A stretch of 43,129 bases of DNA from CAZYCC01 sp964645985 (GTDB taxonomy: Bacteria; Bacillota; Clostridia; Oscillospirales; CAG-272). The notes below the pieces were generated by a model. That model was not told where the DNA came from. It saw only the letters and a program-made list of their open reading frames with translations, and searched no databases. The stretch is taken from contig CAZYCC010000007.1 of NCBI GenBank assembly GCA_964645985.1, positions 1-43,129 of the forward strand, read 5' to 3'. How positions within the stretch are numbered: the stretch's first letter is position 1; every line of letters begins with the position of its first letter. This document shows positions 31,126 through 38,328 of this stretch, piece by piece. Position numbers and translations under genes: made by a program.

Positions 31126-32502
31126 ATGACCCCAAAAGACCTCACCGCGCTCCTGCGCGCCCATGCCTTCACCTCCGCGCGCGACGTGCTCTCGCAAATC
31201 CCGCCGAGCGACATCGCGGATCTCCTTGAGCGCGTAACGCCCGAGGATCGCCTGCAGTGCTTTCGCCTGCTGCCGAAAGAGCTTGCCGCCGCCGTCTTCG
31301 TCGAGATGGGAAGCGCGCGCCAAGAGGAGCTGATCTCCGCTTTTAACGATGCCGAGCTTCGCGCGGTCGTCGCCGAGCTCTTCGTTGACGACACGGTCGA
31401 CATCATCGAGGAGATGCCGGCGGGTGTCGTGCGCCGCATTCTCGCCGCCGCCGACCCCGCAACCCGCCGCGAGATTAACGAATTGCTGCGCTACCCGCGC
31501 GGCAGCGTCGGCTCGGTGATGACGACCGAGTATGTGACGCTTCACCGCGAGATGCGCGTTGGCGAGGCGCTCGCGAAGATCCGCGCGACCGGCACCGACC
31601 GCGAGACTATTTACACGCTCTATGTCACCTCGGAGAGGCGACGGCTGCTCGGTACCGTTTCGGCGCGGCAGCTGCTGCTGTCAAGCGAGGACGCTTCCGT
31701 CGGGGATCTCATGCGAACGCACCCGGTCTTCGCGACGACAGACGAGAGCAGTGAGGATGCCGCGCGCAAAATCCGCGACTACGATCTGCTCGCCTTGCCG
31801 GTCACCGACCGCGAAAATCGCATGGTCGGCATCGTCACGGTCGACGACGCGCTCGATGTGCTCTCGGAGGAGAGCGAGGAGGACTTCGCCGTGATGGCGG
31901 CGATCACGCCGGCGCGCGGGCAGGACGAGGGCTATCTGCAAACGGGAGTCTTTCGCCTGTTTGCCTCGCGCATCCCGTGGCTTCTTCTGCTGATGGTCAG
32001 CGCCGCCTTTACCGGGATGATCATCACGCGCTTTGAGGCGAGGCTCGCCGTCTTCCCGGTTCTCACCGCCTTTATTCCGATGTTAATGGATTCGGGAGGC
32101 AACTCGGGCAGCCAGGCATCGGTCACGGTCATTCGCGCGCTCTCGCTCGGCGACATCACCCCGCGCGACGCCGCCCGCGTGCTCTTCAAGGAGTGCCGCG
32201 TCGCGCTGCTCTGCGGCGCCGTCCTCGCGGCGGTCAATTTCGCTAAGATGATGCTGCTCGACCGCCTGCTCCTGCGCAACGCGGCGGTCACGCTGCCGGT
32301 CGCGGCGGTCGTCTGCTTAACGCTCGCGCTGACCGTCTTCGCCGCGAAGGCGATCGGCTGCACGCTGCCGCTTCTTGCGAAGAAAATCGGCGCCGACCCC
32401 GCCGTGATGGCGAGCCCCTTCATCACCACCATCGTCGACGCCCTCTCGCTCCTGCTTTATTTCGCCATCGCCTCCGCCATCCTTCCGGGGTTCGGGGGAT
32501 GA
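31126..32502 (+). CDS. mgtE: Magnesium transporter MgtE
   Basis: A 458-residue dimeric Mg2+ channel of the inner membrane. The MgtE N domain (1 to about 125, with IPPSDIADLLERVTPEDR) and a CBS pair (about 130-255, with VGSVMTTEYVTLHREM and VGIVTVDDALDVL) form the cytoplasmic magnesium sensor. About five membrane helices follow from residue 283, with the conserved DSGGNSGSQASVTVIRALSLGDI (Asn near 326) after the pore-lining helix. AAAGGA lies about 10 bases before the chosen ATG; upstream in-frame starts overlap the preceding gene and add a non-homologous tail. No M-box riboswitch is apparent upstream. Confidence 0.96.
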   Translation: MTPKDLTALLRAHAFTSARDVLSQIPPSDIADLLERVTPEDRLQCFRLLPKELAAAVFVEMGSARQEELISAFNDAELRAVVAELFVDDTVDIIEEMPAGVVRRILAAADPATRREINELLRYPRGSVGSVMTTEYVTLHREMRVGEALAKIRATGTDRETIYTLYVTSERRRLLGTVSARQLLLSSEDASVGDLMRTHPVFATTDESSEDAARKIRDYDLLALPVTDRENRMVGIVTVDDALDVLSEESEEDFAVMAAITPARGQDEGYLQTGVFRLFASRIPWLLLLMVSAAFTGMIITRFEARLAVFPVLTAFIPMLMDSGGNSGSQASVTVIRALSLGDITPRDAARVLFKECRVALLCGAVLAAVNFAKMMLLDRLLLRNAAVTLPVAAVVCLTLALTVFAAKAIGCTLPLLAKKIGADPAVMASPFITTIVDALSLLLYFAIASAILPGFGG

Positions 32503-32521
32503 GCGGAGAAAGTCACCGTAC

Positions 32522-32551
32522 AAAAAGAGCACCCCGGGGGTGCTCTTTTTT
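32522..32551. terminator. Bidirectional terminator between mgtE and the cyclophilin gene
   Basis: A5, GAGCACCC (32527-32534), a three-base loop, GGGTGCTC (32538-32545), T6. It separates two convergent genes. Confidence 0.93.
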
Positions 32552-32571
32552 CATCGGGGTAATTCGGCTTT

Positions 32572-32623
32572 CCCGCGCGCCGCGCGGGAGCGCCTCTCGC
32601 GGTTACTGCTGCGCTCCCGCGCG
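32572..32623. repeat. Overlapping GC inverted repeats
   Basis: CGCGCGGGAGCGC (32581-32593) and GCGCTCCCGCGCG (32611-32623) are 13 perfect complementary bases around a 17-base loop. The left arm can pair instead with CCCGCGCG at about 32572-32579, so two exclusive hairpins are possible. Confidence 0.7.
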
Positions 32624-32730
32624 GGCGAGTTTCTCGCCGGGCCCGAGGCATAAGCCGAGATGCGCAGCGTCAGCGGCGGCGCGGGCGGGTTTTCTCGCGG
32701 AGAGGAGCGCGGCGATCCTGCGATCCCCGA

Positions 32731-33366
32731 TTATCCCGCGCTTGCCTCTTTGATGATTTCGGCCTTCGCGATGACGACATCCTCGAGCGGCTTATCGTTG
32801 CCGTCGCGCGAGACGGCGGCGATCTCGTCGACGACATCCATCCCCTCGATGACCTTACCGAAGGCGGCGTAGCTGCCGTCGAGCGAGGCGGCGGCAGAAT
32901 CATCGAGGACGATGAAGAACTGCGAGGACGCGCTGTCCGGGTCATTCGAGCGCGCCATTGAAACGACACCGCGCCGGTGAGAGAGGTTGTTCTCGACGCC
33001 GTTGCTTGAGAACTCGCCCTTGATTTTGTCCTTCGACCCGCCGAAGCCGTCACCGTTGGGGTCTCCCCCTTGAATAACGAAGCCCGGCACGACGCGGTGG
33101 ATGGTCAGCCCGTCATAAAAGCCCTCGCGCACGAGCCGCTCGAAGTTGGCGACCGTCAGCGGCGCCTCCTCGGGGTAAAGCTCAATGTCGATGTCCCCGA
33201 GCCCCCGCATCGAAAGGCGCACGGTCGTGCGTGCCGCGCCGCTCGTCGCGTCCCCACCGCCGCCTCCATCCGATTCTTTCTCCCCACAGGCGAGCAGCGC
33301 TCCCGAGAGCAGAAGTGGCAGCGTCAGCAGCGCCGCGACCATCCGCCGAATGGCAAAACGAGACAT
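32731..33366 (-). CDS. Lipoprotein cyclophilin (peptidyl-prolyl isomerase)
   Basis: A 211-residue exported foldase. The signal peptide ends at the lipobox LLAC with Cys 27, followed by a Gly-rich tether and a cyclophilin domain from about 50. Catalytic and binding elements are IHRVVPGFVIQGGDP (with the active-site Arg), GVVSMARSNDPDSASSQFFIVL and LDGSYAAFGKVIEGMDVVDEI. It catalyses proline cis-trans isomerisation on secreted proteins outside the membrane. The ATG at 33366 has GGAGG five bases or so upstream. The leader carries a loose relative of the dispersed element near 33425-33445. Confidence 0.95.
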   Translation of the reverse strand: MSRFAIRRMVAALLTLPLLLSGALLACGEKESDGGGGGDATSGAARTTVRLSMRGLGDIDIELYPEEAPLTVANFERLVREGFYDGLTIHRVVPGFVIQGGDPNGDGFGGSKDKIKGEFSSNGVENNLSHRRGVVSMARSNDPDSASSQFFIVLDDSAAASLDGSYAAFGKVIEGMDVVDEIAAVSRDGNDKPLEDVVIAKAEIIKEASAG

Positions 33367-33771
33367 AATACCTCCAAAACAGAAATAATGGGGAAACACG
33401 ACCTCCCCACTTTTATTGCTCCTCGCAAAAAGTTCACAAAATCTGCCGCCCGCGCCATCGCACTCCGGGGAAAGCCGTGCGAGCTTGCGCTCCTCGCGGA
33501 GAAGAGAACGAACCCGGCGGCCGGTATCGCTAAGAATCGAGAAACACCGCCCGCGCTCGCCGTGCTCGCCTGAATTTTCCGGTCGTGCCCGGCTTTATCG
33601 GGCGAGACCGCGCTTGTATGGCTTGCCCGACTTACCAGCGCACCCGGCTTTGCCGGGCAAGATCGCGCTGCCCGGTTGCCTGGTATGCCGTCTTGCCGTC
33701 TTGCTGGGCCGTCGGGGTTCCCCTCTCGCCCGAGTCCGCATGGGATCGCCCCTCTCGCCGGGGTGCTCCTC
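33367..33771. other. Spacer with a decayed tandem duplication
   Basis: No gene is recognised. Two similar hairpin-forming tracts (33588 and 33643) are spaced 55 bases apart. The minus-strand alaS stop codon lies at the right edge. Confidence 0.55.
33588..33669. repeat. Imperfect 55-base-period duplication of a hairpin tract
   Basis: The 27-base tracts at 33588-33614 and 33643-33669 match at 23 positions. Each begins with a small hairpin, CCCGGCTTTATCGGG or CCCGGCTTTGCCGGG, followed by a CGAGACCGCGCT or CAAGATCGCGCT tail. Confidence 0.75.
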
Positions 33772-36414
33772 TCACTCGCTCGCCATGCTCGCGGCAGCGG
33801 CGCGGCCCGTCTCGAGGGCAGCGGGGATTTTCGTTTTGTCTTTGCCCCCCGCCATCGCACTGTCCGGGCGACCGCCTCCCCCGCCCCCGCAAGCCGCCGC
33901 CGTCTCCTTGACGATTTTCCCGGCGTGCAAGCCCCGCGCGACCGCCTGCGCGCCGACGCTGCAAAGGAAATTGAGCTTCTCTCCGCCCGAGAGGGCGATG
34001 AGCGCAACCGACGCGGGGTCGCGCGCGCGCAGATTGTCAAGGAAAGCGCGCGCCGCGTCTATCGTCACGCCCTCAACGCTCCCGCAAATGAAGTGCAGCC
34101 CGGAAAGATCCTCCTGCCGCGCGAGCAGCTCCTCGAGCTTTCCGCCGGCGAGCTTTGCCTCGGCGCGCTCGAGCTGCGCGCGCAGTCCCTTCAGTTCATC
34201 CTGCAAAGCCGCCGCTTTTTTCGGCAGATCGGCGGCGCTCGCCGCGCGCAGCTCGGCGGCGGTGCGATCGAGCAGGTCCTCCTTTTCGTGGAGCAGCCCG
34301 ATAACGCCGAGCCCGCTCACCGCCTCAATGCGCCGCACCCCCGCGGCGACCGACCCCTCCGAGAGGATCTTAAACAGCCCAACCTCGCCGGTGTTGCGCA
34401 CATGCGTCCCCCCGCAAAACTCGGAGGAGAACTCTCCCATGCGCACGACCCGCACCCGCGCGCCGTATTTCTCGCCGAAGAGCATCATCGCGCCCATCTT
34501 TTTCGCGCTCTCAATGTCTGTTTCGATGGTTTCCACCTCCTCGGCGAGGAGAATGTGTGCGTTGACGAGGCCCTCGACATCGGCAATCTCCTTCTCGGTG
34601 AGCGGCGCGAAGTGGGTGAAGTCGAAGCGGCAGTGCCCCTCGTCAACGAGCGATCCGCGCTGTTCGACGTGAGGCCCGAGCCTCTCGCGCAGCGCCGCCT
34701 GCAGCAGGTGACAGGCGGAGTGGTTGCGGCGGATGGCTGCGCGGCGCATTTCGTCTACCTCGAGCCGCACGAGGTCGCCCTTGCACAGATCCCCGTTGAC
34801 CATCGTGCAGAGGTGAAAGAAGACACCGTCTTTTTTCTTGGTGTCGAGCACGCGCGCGCAGGAGTCGCGGTCGTAGATTAGGCCCGTGTCGCCGACCTGC
34901 CCGCCGCCCTCGCCGTAGAAGACCGTGCGGTCGGTGATCAGCGTGAAGTCGCCCTCGGTCACCCGCTCCACCGGCATATCGCCGGTCTCCTTTGTTAGGA
35001 TACCGAGGATATTCGCCTCGCAGCGCGTGCTGTCGTATCCGACGAAATCGGTTTTTGGGTAGGAGGTGATCGCGGTTCTCGCGGCATCGTCCCAGCCCGA
35101 AACGGAGGCGCGCGCGGCGCGGGCGCGCTCCTTTTGGTCGCGCATGAGCGCGGCGAAGACCTCCTCGTCGATACCGAGAGACTGCTCCGCCGCGATTTCT
35201 CGCGTTAGATCCGGCGGGAAGCCGAAGGTGTCGTACAGGCGGAAGACCTCCTCGCCGGGGATGGTCGCCTTGCCGGCGGCGAGAGAGTCACGCATCAGGT
35301 TGTTGAGGATGGCGAGGCCCGCGTCGATGGTCGCGGCGAAGCGCTCCTCTTCCATTGAAAGGACTTTTTGAATGTAGGGGAGTTTTTCTGTCAGCTCCGG
35401 GTACTCGCTTTGGTTTTCCCGCGCGACGACCGCGGCGATGTCCGAAAGGAACGGCTCGCTAATGCCGAGCATCCGCCCGTGGCGCGCGGCGCGCCGCAGC
35501 AGTCGCCGCAGAACATACCCGCGCCCCTCGTTTGACGGCACGACCCCGTCCGACACGAGGAAAACCGTACTGCGCAGGTGGTCGGTGATGACCCGTAGCG
35601 AGACGTCTCCCCGCTCCTCCTCGCCGTACCGCTTGCCGGCGCGCTCCTCAACCGCCGACAATATCGTTCTCACCGTGTCGACCTCGAAGAGGCTGTTTAC
35701 CCCCTGCAAAGCGAGCGCGAGCCGCTCAAGCCCCATGCCGGTGTCGATGTTGGGGTGCGAGAGGCGGGTGTAGCCGCCCTTGCCGTCCCCCTCGAACTGT
35801 GTGAAGACATTGTTCCAGATTTCCATATACCGGTCGCACTCGCAGCCCGGCTTGCAGTCCGGCTTGCCGCAGCCGAACTGCTCCCCGCGATCGTAATAGA
35901 TCTCGCTGCAGGGGCCGCAAGGACCCGCCCCGTGCTCCCAGAAGTTCTCGCTCCGTCCGAGCCGCACGACCCTCTCGGCACTTAGACCGATTTTCCTCGT
36001 CCATATATCGAAGGCTTCCTCGTCGTCCTCAAAAATCGTCGCCCAGAGCCGCTCGCGCGGCAGGTGCAGGCGCTCGGTGAGGAACTCCCACGCCCATGTG
36101 AGCGCCTCCTCCTTGAAATAGTCGCCGAAGGAGAAGTTGCCGAGCATCTCAAAGAAGGTGCCGTGGCGCGCGGTCAGCCCGACGCGATCGATGTCGGGCG
36201 TGCGGATGCACTTTTGGCAGGTGGTCATGCGCGTGCACGGCGGCGTTTCCTCGCCGGTAAAATATTTTTTGAGGGGGGTCATCCCCGCGTTGATGAGGAG
36301 CAAAGACTTGTCGCCCTCCGGCACAAGCGAGTAGCTCTTGTGCCGCAAATGTCCCTTGCTCTCAAAGAAGGATAAAAACTCCTCCCGCAGGTCATTCACA
36401 CCGATACTGTCCAT
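33772..36414 (-). CDS. alaS: Alanyl-tRNA synthetase
   Basis: An 880-residue class II aminoacyl-tRNA synthetase that charges tRNA-Ala and edits Ser- and Gly-tRNA-Ala. The catalytic core is complete (INAGMTPLKKYFTGEETPP, RHGTFFEMLGNFSFGDYFK, PNIDTGMGLERLALALQG), followed by the tRNA-recognition helices, the editing domain with HSACHLLQAAL near 567 and CGGTHVRNTGEVG near 670, and the C-Ala domain ending in a glycine-rich GGGGGGRPDSAMAGG. A possible extra zinc site, Cys-rich around 180-195 (CGKPDCKPGCECD), is common in Firmicutes AlaRS. The ATG at 36414 has GAGGT upstream. No T-box leader was recognised. Confidence 0.98.
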   Translation of the reverse strand: MDSIGVNDLREEFLSFFESKGHLRHKSYSLVPEGDKSLLLINAGMTPLKKYFTGEETPPCTRMTTCQKCIRTPDIDRVGLTARHGTFFEMLGNFSFGDYFKEEALTWAWEFLTERLHLPRERLWATIFEDDEEAFDIWTRKIGLSAERVVRLGRSENFWEHGAGPCGPCSEIYYDRGEQFGCGKPDCKPGCECDRYMEIWNNVFTQFEGDGKGGYTRLSHPNIDTGMGLERLALALQGVNSLFEVDTVRTILSAVEERAGKRYGEEERGDVSLRVITDHLRSTVFLVSDGVVPSNEGRGYVLRRLLRRAARHGRMLGISEPFLSDIAAVVARENQSEYPELTEKLPYIQKVLSMEEERFAATIDAGLAILNNLMRDSLAAGKATIPGEEVFRLYDTFGFPPDLTREIAAEQSLGIDEEVFAALMRDQKERARAARASVSGWDDAARTAITSYPKTDFVGYDSTRCEANILGILTKETGDMPVERVTEGDFTLITDRTVFYGEGGGQVGDTGLIYDRDSCARVLDTKKKDGVFFHLCTMVNGDLCKGDLVRLEVDEMRRAAIRRNHSACHLLQAALRERLGPHVEQRGSLVDEGHCRFDFTHFAPLTEKEIADVEGLVNAHILLAEEVETIETDIESAKKMGAMMLFGEKYGARVRVVRMGEFSSEFCGGTHVRNTGEVGLFKILSEGSVAAGVRRIEAVSGLGVIGLLHEKEDLLDRTAAELRAASAADLPKKAAALQDELKGLRAQLERAEAKLAGGKLEELLARQEDLSGLHFICGSVEGVTIDAARAFLDNLRARDPASVALIALSGGEKLNFLCSVGAQAVARGLHAGKIVKETAAACGGGGGGRPDSAMAGGKDKTKIPAALETGRAAAASMASE

Positions 36415-36659
36415 AGAAATACCTCAAAAATAAGCCCCACCCCTCGCGGCGTGTCATCGAAAAAACCTCTGCGGCGGGGAATACTATCCCCCGCGGCGAT
36501 GCGCCTCCGCCCCGCGTAAAATCTTTGCCCGAAGAACCGGGCGCACGCTCCTCCCGCGCCCCCGCGAAAGGTACCGCCGCTCCCGCGAAAAGCCGCGCCG
36601 ATCCCGCTCCCGCGGGCGAGAGGGATACCCTCTCCGCTCCCGCCGTTTCGCTTCCCTCG

Positions 36660-37208
36660 TTATTCCTCGGCGCGGAGCCGTGCCACTTGCGGCTTGCGCT
36701 CGGAATTCTCGCCCCATTTGCGTGCAAAGGCGCGCAGAATCGGGCGCTCAACGGCACGCTTCACGCGGAAGAGAAGCGTGCGCTTGTCGCGGATCGGGCG
36801 CACGAGAATCGCGCCAAGGCGCGAGAAGCGCGCCGCGAGGACATCGGTCAAAATCTGATCGCCGAGGACCGCGGCGCTCTCCCGCCGTAGACCCCGCTCG
36901 CGCAAAACCCGCATCATCGCGCGCGCGCAGAAGGGTTTGTGGCAGTCGGGCAGCGCGGCGAGACCATGAGCGCGGTTGAAGATCTCCACCCTCTCGCGCG
37001 TGTTGTTGGAAAAAAAGACGACCTCCACCCCGCGCTCCCGCAGGCCCGAAAGAACCCGCTCCGCCTCGGGCGTCGGCTCGGCATCGTCGTAGGAGACGAG
37101 CGTATTGTCGATGTCGCAGAAGAGCAGCCGCACGCCGAGCGCGGGAAAGAGATCGAGCGGCAGGCGCGCGAGCGAGGAAAAGAGATAATCAGGCGAAAAA
37201 AAGGGCAT
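36660..37208 (-). CDS. YqeG-type HAD (class IIIA) phosphatase
   Basis: A 182-residue HAD-superfamily phosphatase of the YqeG family conserved in Firmicutes. The catalytic block is LLFCDIDNTLVSYDD (Asp 32 and Asp 34), with FFSNN (motif II), the lysine in CHKPF (motif III) and GDQILTDV (motif IV). There is no signal peptide. In Bacillus yqeG lies beside yqeH and aroE; neither is in this window. The start at 37208 is chosen where family similarity begins (MPFFSPDYLFSSL). A longer frame to 37280 adds an Arg/Ala-rich tail. The ribosome site is weak. Confidence 0.92.
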   Translation of the reverse strand: MPFFSPDYLFSSLARLPLDLFPALGVRLLFCDIDNTLVSYDDAEPTPEAERVLSGLRERGVEVVFFSNNTRERVEIFNRAHGLAALPDCHKPFCARAMMRVLRERGLRRESAAVLGDQILTDVLAARFSRLGAILVRPIRDKRTLLFRVKRAVERPILRAFARKWGENSERKPQVARLRAEE

Positions 37209-37490
37209 GAGAATCACTCTCGCGCGGGCAGCGCCGCACCACTCCCGCGCGGGTTCGCTTAAAACGGCGCGTGCGCGCAATGGTTTGTACCGAGAAATAT
37301 CGCGGCAGGCGCGGGGGTTATCGCGCGATGTTTCGCGCTACCGCGATCTCTTGCGGCGCAAGATGGGGCTCAGCAAAGCGATTTCCGATCCTGTCTGTCC
37401 CGCCTCCGCCTCCTCGCGGTGTTTCGAACCCCCGCGATACCCAGCGCGGTCCCGCGAGAGCGGCGCGGGTGAGAATGCGGCTTGTCTAGC

Positions 37491-37560
37491 TATGCCATGC
37501 TTCGCTGTGCGCTGCAGCGCATTGCCGCGCATTGCTGTGCGTTTCCGTGCGCTGCGCGCG
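37491..37560. repeat. 10-base periodic repeat, about six units
   Basis: Consecutive decamers TATGCCATGC, TTCGCTGTGC, GCTGCAGCGC, ATTGCCGCGC, ATTGCTGTGC and GTTTCCGTGC share the pattern NTTGCYGYGC, one unit per DNA helical turn, with decay at the right end. Confidence 0.7.
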
Positions 37561-37587
37561 TTGCGGGCGCCCGCGTGAGAGCGGGGT

Positions 37588-37660
37588 CGGAGTGCGGCGC
37601 GAGAGGCAGCGGTGGGCACCGCGTGCGGGAGAACTGCCGGAGTGCGGCGCGAGGCAGCGG
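37588..37660 (+). repeat. Direct repeat, 25 and 23 bases
   Basis: CGGAGTGCGGCGCGAG followed by GCAGCGG occurs at 37588-37612 (with two extra bases, AG) and at 37638-37660, 50 bases apart. Confidence 0.8.
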
Positions 37661-37800
37661 GGTCTTTCGCTCTCCGGCGCGGCGGGCCCTTGCCGCGGGG
37701 CGATCGCGCTTATTCTCTTTATTCTACCACAAAAGCGCGCGCGGGGCAAGGGGCGGGCGCCTCAGGCGAGGGAAATTTCGCGAAAAAATCGCGCGCCCTC

Positions 37801-37829
37801 TTGACAGGGGGCGGCGCTTCTGCTATACT
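37801..37829 (+). promoter_or_regulatory. Consensus promoter of tRNA-Ser
   Basis: TTGACA (37801-37806), 17 bases, TATACT (37824-37829). The tRNA begins nine bases after the -10 box. Confidence 0.95.
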
Positions 37830-37837
37830 TGCGAGCG

Positions 37838-37930
37838 GGAGAAGTCGCGTAGCCCGGTCTAGCGCGCACGACTGGAAATCGTGTAACCGTCAAAAGCGGT
37901 TCGAGAGTTCGAATCTCTCCTTCTCCGCCA
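37838..37930 (+). tRNA. tRNA-Ser (GGA)
   Basis: A 93-base type II tRNA. The acceptor stem pairs GGAGAAG with CTTCTCC. The anticodon stem CACGA/TCGTG encloses CTGGAAA with anticodon GGA, reading UCC and UCU. The long variable arm (CCGTC...GCGG region) is typical of serine tRNA, the T arm is GAGAG/CTCTC around TTCGAAT, the discriminator is G and CCA is encoded. Confidence 0.97.
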
Positions 37931-37965
37931 CCGGGTTGCCGCCTCGCCGCGCGGCGTGCGACCCG

Positions 37966-37994
37966 AAAAAACACCGGCATCGCCGGTGTTTTTT
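37966..37994. terminator. Terminator after tRNA-Ser
   Basis: A6, CACCGGC (37972-37978), loop ATC, GCCGGTG (37982-37988), T6. It works on both strands by symmetry. Confidence 0.94.
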
Positions 37995-38245
37995 GTTTCG
38001 CGAGAAACGAAGCGGAAGACGCTGCCGCAAAGAGGGCGATCCCTCCCGCGCGCCGCGCGCCCTCTGTTTCTTCCGCGCCACCTCCCGCGCGGTGGGAGAT
38101 TTCTCGCCTTCGCGTTTGCGCACGGTGATTACCGTTTTTGTTTATTGTTGCATTTTGTTGACTTTTATCAACGCTCCTTTTACCTTGTGAAATCACGTCT
38201 GACAACCCCCCGCGAAATTTTTCCCCGATTTTTTTGCGATACCCC
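37995..38245. other. Spacer upstream of the large regulator gene
   Basis: Contains a hairpin AGAGGGCG (38031-38038) with CGCCCTCT (38058-38065), then an AT-rich stretch with the palindrome GTTGACTTTTATCAAC at 38157-38172, about 75 bases upstream of the -35 box. No gene is recognised. Confidence 0.55.
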
Positions 38246-38274
38246 TTGACAAGATAATTCTCGCGCATTAAAAT
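38246..38274 (+). promoter_or_regulatory. Promoter of the large regulator gene
   Basis: TTGACA (38246-38251), 17 bases, TAAAAT (38269-38274), giving a leader of about 48 bases. Confidence 0.92.
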
Positions 38275-38328
38275 ATTGGCAGAGATTCGCGCAATCTCAC
38301 CGAATTTTCAGAGAAAGCAGGCAAAAAA

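Larger units (their letters stand above)
37209..37800. other. Repeat-rich spacer upstream of tRNA-Ser
   Basis: About 590 bases without a gene. It contains a 10-base periodic tract (37491-37560) and a 23-25-base direct repeat (37588 and 37638), both listed separately. Open frames are Arg/Ala/Gly-rich and unsupported. Confidence 0.55.

Noticed and set aside
31000..31126. M-box magnesium riboswitch before mgtE
   Set aside because: Only 28 bases separate mgtE from the preceding gene, and no M-box core was seen upstream of either gene.
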